Shown here piece by piece: positions 25,403-32,967 of a stretch of DNA of 33,103 bases. Position numbers and translations under genes: made by a program. The notes under the pieces are model-generated. The model saw nothing but the letters and a program-made list of their open reading frames with translations. It ran no database searches and was not told the DNA's origin. Position 1 is the stretch's first letter. Each line of letters opens with the position of its first letter. Source of the DNA: Planctomycetaceae bacterium (lineage in GTDB: Bacteria > Planctomycetota > Phycisphaerae > Sedimentisphaerales > UBA12454); NCBI GenBank assembly GCA_021371795.1, contig JAJFVK010000011.1:1-33103 (forward strand), read 5' to 3'.

Positions 25403-26119
25403 ATGATTTTAAGCGATGGAATAAGTAACGTTCGTGTGTTTTCGCTGCCAGTAGGTGTAAGCGGAGACGGAAAGTCAAATCAGCTTACAGGATTTGTTCT
25501 TGTCAAATGGCAATCCACCTACAATCTGCCGCATCAGGTTTATGTCAACGGCAAATTCGGCGGAGCAACAACAGACACTTCGCAAAGACAAATGATTATA
25601 TCTGTGCCGATGTCGCAACAGGCCGCTGTCAGGATAGAAGTCTATGCGGTAGATTCGCAAAACGCTGATACCGATTTTTCAGAGCTAACCGAGTCGGGAC
25701 GTAATTTATCCCGCGTCAAAATAGAGTTTCCAAAAATGACAGGCGGCTACATTGATATTTATCGTGAGGATGAGAAACTTACCAATGAGGCAATAAGAAT
25801 TTCTGAACTTATCGGGTTTGGGCTTGGCAGTTTCGGCCAAAGCGATTTCGGGTTTGACGGCGGAGCGGCAAGCGGATTCGGCAAAGGAGTATTTGGTTGC
25901 GGGCGATTTGGTTTCGACGCTGATATGTTCTGCTGGCAAAGTCGGCAACTTGGTACCGGAGTGCATAGCTTCAAACTGAAAATCACAGATTGCAATGGTA
26001 ATCAAACAGAAAGTGCGACCGAGACAGTAACCATCATTCAACAGGCGAAACCTGCTGGAAAAGTAACAATAGATTCTTTTGACAAACAAACCAACAAAAT
26101 AACTTTAAGCACATTATAG
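25403..26119 (+). CDS. Tail/fibre protein with a Gly-Phe-rich segment
   Basis: This 238-residue protein has beta-sandwich-like sequence at residues about 25-80 and 185-220. Between them lies a Gly-Phe-Asp-rich stretch (about 137-175) in which GFG/DFGF words repeat: FGLGSFGQSDFGFDGG and later FGCGRFGFDADMF. Similar FGxGxFGxxxFG stretches occur in phage tail and fibre proteins. The flanks look like fibronectin type III or Ig-like domains. The exact virion role is unknown. It starts 1 bp after the previous gene. Confidence 0.5.
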   Translation: MILSDGISNVRVFSLPVGVSGDGKSNQLTGFVLVKWQSTYNLPHQVYVNGKFGGATTDTSQRQMIISVPMSQQAAVRIEVYAVDSQNADTDFSELTESGRNLSRVKIEFPKMTGGYIDIYREDEKLTNEAIRISELIGFGLGSFGQSDFGFDGGAASGFGKGVFGCGRFGFDADMFCWQSRQLGTGVHSFKLKITDCNGNQTESATETVTIIQQAKPAGKVTIDSFDKQTNKITLSTL

Positions 26120-26130
26120 GAGATTTTCAA

Positions 26131-26577
26131 ATGAGTGAAGTTTATCCATCAGACAGCGAACTGCTGAATATTTTGAACGACAGTGAGACCGGTGTTGAGT
26201 ACATCTCGACTGGTAAATCGCCTTATTATCTTGAATTTCGCAAACTGCTTTACCGGCTGATTCTGGCAACTAAAAGAGCGAATGACTTGCGTGTCTTTGA
26301 TGAGGGTGGTTTGAATATCGGCGTTAAAAGCGGCAAGTTTTGGGTCGGCACAACGCTTGTTGAATACGCAGGGACAAGCGGAAATACCCTGGCCGACGAC
26401 AAAAGCAATATCTATGTTTATATCGACTCGTCAGGCACTCTGGTTATCAACGAGTATTCGCAATTTCCAACGATGTCGACAACTCCGCATTTGAGGCTGG
26501 CAATCATCACCACAAGCGGCGGAGATATCACATCGGTTACCGACGCAAGATGTAATTACTACGTACCGGGAGTATAA
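26131..26577 (+). CDS. Tail-fibre-like protein of unknown family
   Basis: This 148-residue protein has a helical N-terminus (PSDSELLNILNDSETGVEYISTG...FRKLLYRLILATKRAND) followed by beta-rich sequence (GLNIGVKSGKFWVGTTLVEYAG, NIYVYIDSSGTLVINEY). The HLRLAIITTSGGDITSVTDAR ending is a pattern common in fibre and collar proteins of phages that carry host-recognition modules. It lies two bases before the beta-helix gene and probably forms the base of the same appendage. TAGGAG precedes the start. Confidence 0.5.
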   Translation: MSEVYPSDSELLNILNDSETGVEYISTGKSPYYLEFRKLLYRLILATKRANDLRVFDEGGLNIGVKSGKFWVGTTLVEYAGTSGNTLADDKSNIYVYIDSSGTLVINEYSQFPTMSTTPHLRLAIITTSGGDITSVTDARCNYYVPGV

Positions 26578-26579
26578 TC

Positions 26580-27710
26580 ATGGCGGATAAATTCATATCA
26601 TCGGCCGGGCCTTTGGGAACTGGCGACGGCAACAGCGAAGCAAATGCCTGGAGTTTGGCAAACGCATTGGCAGGTGCGACAGCGGGTGATTATGTCTGGA
26701 TTAAAAACGACGGCGTATATTACGGAATATTTACGGTAGGGTGCACAGGGTCTTATGCTGACAATACGCACATCTACTTTATTGGCTACAACAACATTGC
26801 TAACTGCGATTTGGTAAATCATATCAGCGATATGGATATGGGGCAGACATTCTGGGGCGGGCCAATGAATCCCACAGCTTCCAATTGCTGGGTCGATATA
26901 GACGGGCAGGGCGCAACCAATCACGTGGTCTATCAATATCAGAAAAATAATGTTCACTGGCGGAATATTCATTTTCACAACAATAGCAAAACAGCCAATT
27001 ACAGCGCGTTTTACGTCAAGTATTGCAGCGGCGTTACTTTTAGCAAGTGCAAGTTTACGGATGGTTATATAAATCTGTGGGTCGATACGAACAGCACAAG
27101 CTGTATGATTAAATATTGCTACTTCAGCGATTATGGCGCGACGAATCTCGATATCGGCGGCGGAAGCTATCTGAACATTTACTCGCATTGCGTTTTCAAC
27201 GGCGGACATGCAAAGATGTACAGGTCGGTCGGATGCAACAGTATATTCATCGGCGGAAATTACGGTATCGGAGCGTACTATTATCAGAATATTGTTTTTA
27301 ATAATACAATGTACGGCCAAACATCGTATTGTCTCTGTTATGGACACAATTCTTATGCCGGCGGTTTAATCGAATACAATAACATCTTCATTCCCGCTGC
27401 GAAAAATATTCCGGCCATTTATCGAAATGGAAGCGGGTCACTGGCGTATTCAGGTTGTGGCTGTGCTTACAGTGTTGCAGATGATTCTGTTTTGGATACG
27501 CCTTATAGCGGCGAAGACGGACTTAACGTCAATCCGCAATTTGTCAACGCGGCAGCCAACGATTTTCGGGTACTCAATCCACTGCTTTTGCGAGGAGGTA
27601 TGCCGGATTTCACAGGCAGGCAAACACAAATCGGCGCAGTGCTTCAGCAATATCAGTTCACAAAACGTTCGGCAGCAGGTAATCCTGCGAGGATGTCAAT
27701 TTTTAAATGA
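26580..27710 (+). CDS. Right-handed beta-helix protein, tailspike candidate
   Basis: This 376-residue protein opens ADKFISSAGPLGTGDGNSEANAWSLANALAG, the start seen in many pectate-lyase-like beta-helix proteins. It continues with irregular coils of about 22 residues rich in N, G, Y and C (for example NVHWRNIHFHNNS, VTFSKCKFTDGYINLWV, MIKYCYFSDYGATNLDI). Such folds serve as receptor-binding or polysaccharide-degrading tailspikes. No catalytic triad can be assigned. There is no signal peptide, which argues for a virion part rather than a secreted enzyme. GGGAG overlaps the end of the previous gene. Confidence 0.65.
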   Translation: MADKFISSAGPLGTGDGNSEANAWSLANALAGATAGDYVWIKNDGVYYGIFTVGCTGSYADNTHIYFIGYNNIANCDLVNHISDMDMGQTFWGGPMNPTASNCWVDIDGQGATNHVVYQYQKNNVHWRNIHFHNNSKTANYSAFYVKYCSGVTFSKCKFTDGYINLWVDTNSTSCMIKYCYFSDYGATNLDIGGGSYLNIYSHCVFNGGHAKMYRSVGCNSIFIGGNYGIGAYYYQNIVFNNTMYGQTSYCLCYGHNSYAGGLIEYNNIFIPAAKNIPAIYRNGSGSLAYSGCGCAYSVADDSVLDTPYSGEDGLNVNPQFVNAAANDFRVLNPLLLRGGMPDFTGRQTQIGAVLQQYQFTKRSAAGNPARMSIFK

Positions 27711-27738
27711 TGCCACTAAGGCACGAAGAAAAGGCAAC
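27711..27738. repeat. CACTAAGGCACGAAG-type repeat
   Basis: GCCACTAAGGCACGAAGAAAAGGCAAC holds three GGCAC/GCCAC words at about 10-bp spacing in the gap after the beta-helix gene. It is a variant of the CACGAA family at 30615. Confidence 0.55.
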
Positions 27739-27759
27739 TTAAAAAATAGGAGTTTTTTA

Positions 27760-28197
27760 ATGGCAAATACAGCAATCAATATACCTTTTTATGTCGCTAA
27801 AGACGGTCAGCCTTTGGCTGGCGCGGCAAGTGAAATGAATTTTGAAACTTTAATCACAACCGACGGCACAAATAAAGTCAGCTCCGCGCCGGTCATCAGT
27901 GAAATCGGCGGAGGATGGTACAAGTTCGGCGTTGCTTACGGCACATCTCCATTTGACGCGGGCGATTTGGTCGGCGTTATCGATGCCGACAAAGACGGTG
28001 TGAACTCTTTGGCAAACGCGGAAAGATATATTCCAGTTGAAGTCAGGCTCGATTTTTACAGTCTGCTGCGGAATGTTTATCCGATGTCGCAAAACAAACT
28101 TTCCGGCGATATGGAAATTAAAAATTCAAACGGCGATACAATATTGACGCTGGATATAGCGGATAATACAAGCGAGGTTGAAAGAGCACCTCAATAG
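27760..28197 (+). CDS. Virion-associated protein of unknown family
   Basis: This 145-residue protein starts at the ATG at 27760, with TAGGAG eight bases upstream; the open frame reaches much further upstream but overlaps the beta-helix gene. It begins MANTAINIPFYVAKDGQPLAG and is beta-rich, with GGGWYKFGVAYGTSPFDAGDLVGVIDADKDG and a C-terminal SGDMEIKNSNGDTILTLDIAD. This pattern is seen in phage accessory fibre or baseplate proteins that precede longer tail genes. No enzymatic motif is visible. Confidence 0.55.
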   Translation: MANTAINIPFYVAKDGQPLAGAASEMNFETLITTDGTNKVSSAPVISEIGGGWYKFGVAYGTSPFDAGDLVGVIDADKDGVNSLANAERYIPVEVRLDFYSLLRNVYPMSQNKLSGDMEIKNSNGDTILTLDIADNTSEVERAPQ

Positions 28198-28198
28198 C

Positions 28199-28246
28199 TA
28201 CAGAGTTTTTTTTGTTTTGCCACAGAGAACACAGAGCTCACAGAGA
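28199..28246. repeat. CACAGAG repeat before a tail gene
   Basis: Four CAGAG words are present, the last three as CACAGAG at 9-bp spacing (28221, 28230 and 28239). It is the same word as the menA block at 17662-17740. It fills the gap, and its last unit lies seven bases before the next start codon, which has no other ribosome site. Confidence 0.8.
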
Positions 28247-28252
28247 AATAAA

Positions 28253-28915
28253 ATGGAAACTAAATTTTTTGATAGTTTACACAACGGCGACTCGGCCAAC
28301 GGAGTCAAACTTTGTATGGGAATTACTGACGGCGATTTCTGGAGCCGTTCGGCTGGCGGACAGGTTTTGTACAAAGGACAAGCCATCGGCGAAGTTGATT
28401 TTGAAACGATTGAAGACGCTACCAATGTCGACGAAAAATTCCAAATCACAGGCGGCGGAGCTTCGAGCAGGACTTATTACATCGTGCGAAGAGTCAACTG
28501 CTGCGGCGATGAAGAAAAGACCATTAACGCTGTTATACGCGTGGAATTCGACAGTTTGGGCAACCTCATAGAACAAGGCTGTAACAAAATTATCAATGTG
28601 TCAGCGGAACAAGTTGATGGCGATAAAATAAAGCTAAGATGGTTTTATCATGTTATCAATCAGGCTCAAAAAATCGAAAAATTCAATATCTATAGCGATA
28701 ACGGAATAGGCACAATCGATTATCAAACGCCAATCGGCAGTGTTGAATATACGGGGCGTAAGTTTTATCAGTTTATCACGACTGCTCTTGCCGAAAGTCA
28801 TTATCGCTTTTGCATAAGAGTTGTTACGAATAATAATCTTAATGGCGAAGTTAGAGTCTGGCTCAACAGGCAATCTCCCGAAGGAATTGGAGTAATAATA
28901 TGTCAAACAATATAG
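28253..28915 (+). CDS. Tail protein with Fn3-like C-terminal domain
   Basis: This 220-residue protein starts at the ATG at 28253 (METKFFDSLHNGD); the longer frame would translate the CACAGAG repeat. The N-terminal half is beta-rich with TYYIVRRVNCCGDEE. The C-terminal half (about 118-215) has the pattern of a fibronectin type III domain: KLRWFYHVINQAQKIEKFNIYSDNG...YRFCIRVVTNN. The role is probably structural, in the tail or fibre. There is no standard Shine-Dalgarno site; the repeat-derived CAGAG is the only purine-rich sequence nearby. It overlaps the next gene by 16 bp. Confidence 0.5.
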   Translation: METKFFDSLHNGDSANGVKLCMGITDGDFWSRSAGGQVLYKGQAIGEVDFETIEDATNVDEKFQITGGGASSRTYYIVRRVNCCGDEEKTINAVIRVEFDSLGNLIEQGCNKIINVSAEQVDGDKIKLRWFYHVINQAQKIEKFNIYSDNGIGTIDYQTPIGSVEYTGRKFYQFITTALAESHYRFCIRVVTNNNLNGEVRVWLNRQSPEGIGVIICQTI

Positions 28916-30612
28916 AATTTTATCAGCCGCAGAATAATAACCTTGCTGTTGGCGCTGTCAGTGCGAGCATTTATCTCGATGGGCAATTTTGCGATTGTCT
29001 GACTGTCGAAAGTATCACGCTGGCGGGTGTGCCGGAGTTTAATCAGGCGGTGTTGTCCTTTCTTCCCCTACACGATGATGTCAGGTGTGGGCAAAAGATT
29101 GATATTAAAACTGTTTATGACGCTGGGATTGGTACAACTTGTCCAGATGAATTGATTATTTTCTCCGGATTCATCGAGCAAATCGAAATAGCCCAAACCA
29201 CAACAATCATCGCGAAAGATTATTCGGCCAAGCTCAAACGCAAAACAGTTTACGGTCAAAACATCCGCAACGATAATGGGCAAGCGGTATTCATCAAATC
29301 CGCGGACACGGTCTTTAATCCTGCCGGTCAGCCTAATATGGCCCAAGGCGAAATTCTGTTCGCTGCCGAGGAGAATGACGCAATTACGTTCACTTGCGCA
29401 GATGCGATTTATTATCTTTTACATACTTACATCGCACCAGGGGAGCTGATTTATCCGATTTTGGAACAGCTTCAAACGCTGGCCAATAATTGCGCAATTC
29501 GCGATGTCGATGTTACGGGCCTTAGTCTCATTGATGCTCTTTCGCGATGCTGCAAACAGGCGGGACTGCGATTCAAGTTTTCTGTCGATTCGCGGGTTAT
29601 CGTATTTTACAGGCCGGGGATTGGCAGGGCGGTTGAGCTGAATTGTCAGTGGCAGGGCGAAACGCTCAATGTTTCCAAAACTAATATCGCACAAGTTACT
29701 CGCAAACAAAATCCTGTGATTACCAATCGGTACATCGTGCAGGGTGATTACAAAATTTTCGAGGCGACTTTCAATCTTGTCAAAGGCTGGAATCCGGCGA
29801 TTGAGACGACAACTTATGATTTGTATTCGCCGACCACGAACGAGAATTTCAATAATGTGCGAGATGTTTACCGCAAATGGGTGCTAAACGAATCTGGCGA
29901 CTACACAGCAAGTCCGTACAATCAGGGCAGCGCATTTGATTTTTCTAAAATTTTTCAGACGGACAAATATATTCGCAAAGCACGGCGATTTTATCCTTCG
30001 CTTGCCTGCGGAGACGACGGCGGGTCTATCGGATATTATCTTGAGATGTCATACACCAACGGCAGTAAGTGGTGGCATTATATGAGTTCGTTCAAGGTTC
30101 TGCTCGACCAGTGCGGAATCTGGCTTTCCGTTGAGCAGTTCGATTCGGATATGTGGTTCGCGATTCTTAAAGGCGTGCTGAAAATCAGGATTACAGCGTC
30201 GGTTCTTTCCGATGAGAGAATTAATTATACCGCTTGCGATGGTGCGGTTGGCTCAATTATACCGGTGGTTGACAAAATCGTTACGCTGCCCAAGAGATTC
30301 AAATATCAGAAAGTTTCATCGCAGAGTGCGTTCGTCGGCTCAACAGCAAACGAAATCGACGACACCGCATCCATCGTCGCTTATGCAAATAATCTTTGCA
30401 GCGTCGGACTATCTGCCGGTGAGAATTTGCAAATCAAAACAATGACAGCGATGCCTTATTTTTCGCCGGGCGACAGAATTATTACAAGCCCAGACAGCAG
30501 AGACATTCTCGGCGTTCTGTACGATACAAGAAATGTCTGCTGCGTCGAAAAGGCGCACGTGGATTTCGTAAATCAGCAGACAATTTTAACGGCAGCTAAA
30601 AAACGAAAATGA
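28900..30612 (+). CDS. Large tail hub/baseplate-like protein
   Basis: This 570-residue protein is the longest in the capsid module. Its N-terminal 100 residues form a beta domain of the kind seen at the start of tail-hub proteins (ASIYLDGQFCDCLTVESITLAG...FSGFIEQIEI). The segment DVTGLSLIDALSRCCKQAGLRFKFSVDSRVIVF (about 205-238) resembles hub and secretin-type N-domains. The C-terminal part (ENLQIKTMTAMPYFSPGDRII) is again like hub proteins. It has a high cysteine content for a virion protein. No peptidoglycan hydrolase motif is visible. The function is inferred from position and weak pattern only. GGAG precedes the start. Confidence 0.55.
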   Translation: MSNNIEFYQPQNNNLAVGAVSASIYLDGQFCDCLTVESITLAGVPEFNQAVLSFLPLHDDVRCGQKIDIKTVYDAGIGTTCPDELIIFSGFIEQIEIAQTTTIIAKDYSAKLKRKTVYGQNIRNDNGQAVFIKSADTVFNPAGQPNMAQGEILFAAEENDAITFTCADAIYYLLHTYIAPGELIYPILEQLQTLANNCAIRDVDVTGLSLIDALSRCCKQAGLRFKFSVDSRVIVFYRPGIGRAVELNCQWQGETLNVSKTNIAQVTRKQNPVITNRYIVQGDYKIFEATFNLVKGWNPAIETTTYDLYSPTTNENFNNVRDVYRKWVLNESGDYTASPYNQGSAFDFSKIFQTDKYIRKARRFYPSLACGDDGGSIGYYLEMSYTNGSKWWHYMSSFKVLLDQCGIWLSVEQFDSDMWFAILKGVLKIRITASVLSDERINYTACDGAVGSIIPVVDKIVTLPKRFKYQKVSSQSAFVGSTANEIDDTASIVAYANNLCSVGLSAGENLQIKTMTAMPYFSPGDRIITSPDSRDILGVLYDTRNVCCVEKAHVDFVNQQTILTAAKKRK

Positions 30613-30614
30613 AA

Positions 30615-30643
30615 CCACGAACGAACACGAATTGACACGAAGG
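30615..30643. repeat. CACGAA repeat
   Basis: CACGAACGAA, CACGAATTGA and CACGAAGG follow one another at a 10-bp period right after the hub gene. The last unit merges into the AAGGAAA ribosome site of the next gene. Confidence 0.75.
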
Positions 30644-30650
30644 AAAAATA

Positions 30651-30983
30651 ATGTCAGACGAATTAACACAAAATGAGCAGCAGCAGTTAATCAGTCGATT
30701 AATGCGGAACAGCGACGGCCCGAACGAGAACGCGTTCGTAACATCAGCGGGCGGCAAAATAGCCGGCTTTGTCGCGAAAGTCGTAAGCAAATATAACTAC
30801 AACCACTACAACGTCAGAGCGGTCGAACTCAATCCCTGCGGGGTTCCGCCAATGGTTGTCGGCAGCAGCGTTATCGCGGTCAATGTCGCAGAAGATTTTT
30901 CCGAGCAGGGCAATCTGGCGGCAGGGACATACGTGGTAATGTTCAGGATAGGGGAATACTATTGTTTTTATGCGATACCATAA
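30651..30983 (+). CDS. Small protein of unknown function in the capsid module
   Basis: This 110-residue protein has a polar helical N-terminus (LTQNEQQQLISRLMRNSDG) and a beta-rich body (KIAGFVAKVVSKYNYNHYNVRAVEL, SSVIAVNVAEDF, GTYVVMFRIGEYYCFYAI). The body looks like a small barrel such as the OB-like domains of tail needle, spike or fibre-cap proteins. No family is recognised. It has a good AAGGAAA ribosome site that lies partly in the CACGAA repeat. Confidence 0.5.
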   Translation: MSDELTQNEQQQLISRLMRNSDGPNENAFVTSAGGKIAGFVAKVVSKYNYNHYNVRAVELNPCGVPPMVVGSSVIAVNVAEDFSEQGNLAAGTYVVMFRIGEYYCFYAIP

Positions 30984-31016
30984 AAATCAAATATCAAAAA
31001 TTAAAAATCAAAATTG
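30984..31016 (+). repeat. AAAATCAAA-type repeat, copy identical to 20801-20828
   Basis: Bases 30989-31016 are identical to 20801-20828 over 28 positions, in the same orientation. They lie between two capsid-module genes. A small ATCCC-TTC-GGGAT hairpin follows at 31021-31033. Confidence 0.8.
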
Positions 31017-31042
31017 AGGAATCCCTTCGGGATGGATTTGTT

Positions 31043-31333
31043 ATGACTCCGGTACAAGAAAATAAACGATGGAACTTTAATAAGCAGATAGACCTTTCCG
31101 TTATGATTGAACTGATTTTTCTTGCAGCGCTGATTGTCGGAACGTGGGTTAATCTGCAAAAACAGCTTTCACTGCTTCAGCATGATTTAACAAGTCTTTT
31201 AGAAACGCAAAAGCAGTTTCAGCAGCGAATCGAAGAATTGAGCCGAACAAGCATAACTTATGAATACCGTCTGCGTTCAATCGAAAAATCTTTACCACAA
31301 GCCGATATTGGAAACGAAAGAAAGATGCAATAG
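31043..31333 (+). CDS. Membrane-anchored coiled-coil protein, lysis candidate
   Basis: This 96-residue protein starts at the ATG at 31043 (MTPVQENKRWNFNKQ), with GGATGGA nearby. One hydrophobic helix (about 16-36, IDLSVMIELIFLAALIVGTWV) is followed by a coiled coil (about 37-80, LQKQLSLLQHDLTSLLETQKQFQQRIEEL). Holin-associated and spanin-like lysis proteins have this layout and often follow the tail genes, but so do unrelated anchors. No endolysin is found beside it. The open frame extends 27 codons upstream through the repeat, which is unlikely to be translated. Confidence 0.55.
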   Translation: MTPVQENKRWNFNKQIDLSVMIELIFLAALIVGTWVNLQKQLSLLQHDLTSLLETQKQFQQRIEELSRTSITYEYRLRSIEKSLPQADIGNERKMQ

Positions 31334-31361
31334 TTCATTTTAACAGTGTTTGGTATAATAA

Positions 31362-32438
31362 TTATGCGATACAATTACAAATCTGTGGTTTGAAATTTAA
31401 GTGTTGATATATCTCATTGTCTTCGCGGCAAATCGCAAGTGAAGTTTTGTTGTAGCTGCTAATATTTTCTATCATAAATTTGTAGAATTCGATGCGTTTT
31501 TCAGTGCTGTATCGCAATTTGCCGTCTTCGGCCGTTTCACATAATGATGCAAATAAATCAGAGTTGATATTGTATGCTTTTTGGGAGAGTTTGGTGTGGC
31601 CTTTGAAAAGCCTTAAAGTTCCAATGGTTATATTTTCCGGTTCTGTGTTCCTGAATATTTTTTCTATCAGCGAGGCGTATTCCCGCTTCCAGTTGTCGCA
31701 AAGAATGCCGGGGTCTATTCGGAATCTTATTCTGTAGCCGTGCTGCTGGCACTGTTTTGCGGCATTTATTCTTTCTTCAAGGTCGGCGGTTCCGAGTTCA
31801 TAGTTATCTATAATCGTTTGAGGGTTTAAGCTCCATGATACGACAACCTGATTGTTGGGTTTTAATTTTAATAAATTATCAATATTGCAACTTTTTGTGA
31901 GCATCATCAGGTAACTGTTTTTCAAATTGCCAAAGAATGGAATAAGCAGTGATGATATGTTTGTGATATGGTCGAACGCAAGACTGTCGAGCATTTCGCC
32001 GAGATTAAAACAGATTTTATTTTGACTTTGTAATGAGAGTTTTTGTATTTGCTCGAGCATTTTAGAATAATTGATATTGATTTTTATGAAAGCGCCGTAT
32101 CTTCTGTAAACATACGCAAGATAGCAATAGACGCAATGATATGGACAGCCGTTTGAAAGCGGAACAAGTTTATAATACGGGAAGCACCTCATATTGTTCC
32201 CTATGTTTCCGTCAAAGTGATTGATAAACGATGATGTGCTTCCAATCATAAGGACTTTTTTGCTCTTCAGTAAAACTTCGGCGGAGGACAAGGCGTCTGA
32301 ATGGGTCAGTTTTTGATTTTTAATTATTTTTACTTCAGTGTTTTTGAATAATGATATGATTCTCCGTGCCTCAAAATTATCGCTAATTCTGTTCCAGAGA
32401 TAAATCACATCAGGTTTAAAATTTTTCGCAGCATCCAT
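31362..32438 (-). CDS. Spore photoproduct lyase-like radical SAM protein
   Basis: The 358-residue form starts at the ATG at 32438; a TTG ten codons earlier is possible, and neither has a Shine-Dalgarno site. The radical SAM motif CPYHCVYC gives C98, C102 and C105. YKLVPLSNGC before it and VVVSWSLNPQTIIDNYELGTADLEERI after it match the SPL family, as does the YRIRFRIDPGI strand. SPL uses a hydrogen-donating cysteine (C141 in Bacillus). By my alignment the equivalent place, in GEMLDSLAFDHIT, is E148, so thymine-dimer repair is doubtful. It is AT-rich and lies opposite to the capsid genes, like a phage accessory gene. Confidence 0.85.
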   Translation of the reverse strand: MDAAKNFKPDVIYLWNRISDNFEARRIISLFKNTEVKIIKNQKLTHSDALSSAEVLLKSKKVLMIGSTSSFINHFDGNIGNNMRCFPYYKLVPLSNGCPYHCVYCYLAYVYRRYGAFIKININYSKMLEQIQKLSLQSQNKICFNLGEMLDSLAFDHITNISSLLIPFFGNLKNSYLMMLTKSCNIDNLLKLKPNNQVVVSWSLNPQTIIDNYELGTADLEERINAAKQCQQHGYRIRFRIDPGILCDNWKREYASLIEKIFRNTEPENITIGTLRLFKGHTKLSQKAYNINSDLFASLCETAEDGKLRYSTEKRIEFYKFMIENISSYNKTSLAICREDNEIYQHLNFKPQICNCIA

Positions 32439-32495
32439 AAGTATTGTTATTTTAATTTTTTGGCACAAATTTAAAAGAGAAATTTTAAAAAAACA

Positions 32496-32906
32496 ATGGA
32501 ATCTGAAATGTCATTAACGCAAACACAGAATGATGCACTCGATGAACTTTACACCAACGGCGGAGATGAACTCGCGGTTCAGCAGAAATTTAATATCAAA
32601 CGCCACGTATGGCAGAAATGGCTCGAGGATTATTACTTCACGGTGGAAATGAACCGACGGCATGACTCGCTGCAAAGACAGGCCGACACAATGCTGGCCA
32701 AGTTCAAGCCGATGGCACTGGCGGTGCTGATGAGTTTGTGCCAGAGCCAAAATGAGGAAATCAGCAGAAAGGCGTGTGTCGAACTGCTGTATCTGAAATC
32801 GCAGGGCGAACAAAAAACGCCCTTACCGCAGGAACAGCACGAAGACATATCGGATGAAACGGCATCGAAAATACTGGCAGTTTTGGCGGAAGAAAAAAGA
32901 GAATAA
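32496..32906 (+). CDS. Candidate small terminase subunit
   Basis: This 136-residue protein has a helix-turn-helix-like N-terminus (TQTQNDALDELYTNGGDELAVQQKFNIKRHVWQKWLED). A helical middle follows (about 58-103, LQRQADTMLAKFKPMALAVLMSLCQSQNEEISRKACVELL), then an acidic tail. This layout is that of small terminases, which recognise viral DNA and present it to the motor. An in-frame ATG at 32508, with GGA seven bases upstream, may be the real start. The large subunit would normally come next, but an IS-like end begins 61 bp downstream. Another HTH packaging or regulatory protein remains possible. Confidence 0.55.
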   Translation: MESEMSLTQTQNDALDELYTNGGDELAVQQKFNIKRHVWQKWLEDYYFTVEMNRRHDSLQRQADTMLAKFKPMALAVLMSLCQSQNEEISRKACVELLYLKSQGEQKTPLPQEQHEDISDETASKILAVLAEEKRE

Positions 32907-32967
32907 AATCAACACAAGCGGAGCTGTTTTACAAGTTAATAGAATAAGTGAAAAGTAGAATTCTTAA

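Noticed and set aside
31362-32438. SPL-like gene as a sign of endospore formation
   Set aside because: No sporulation gene is present, the H-donor cysteine seems absent, and SPL-like proteins occur in non-spore-formers.
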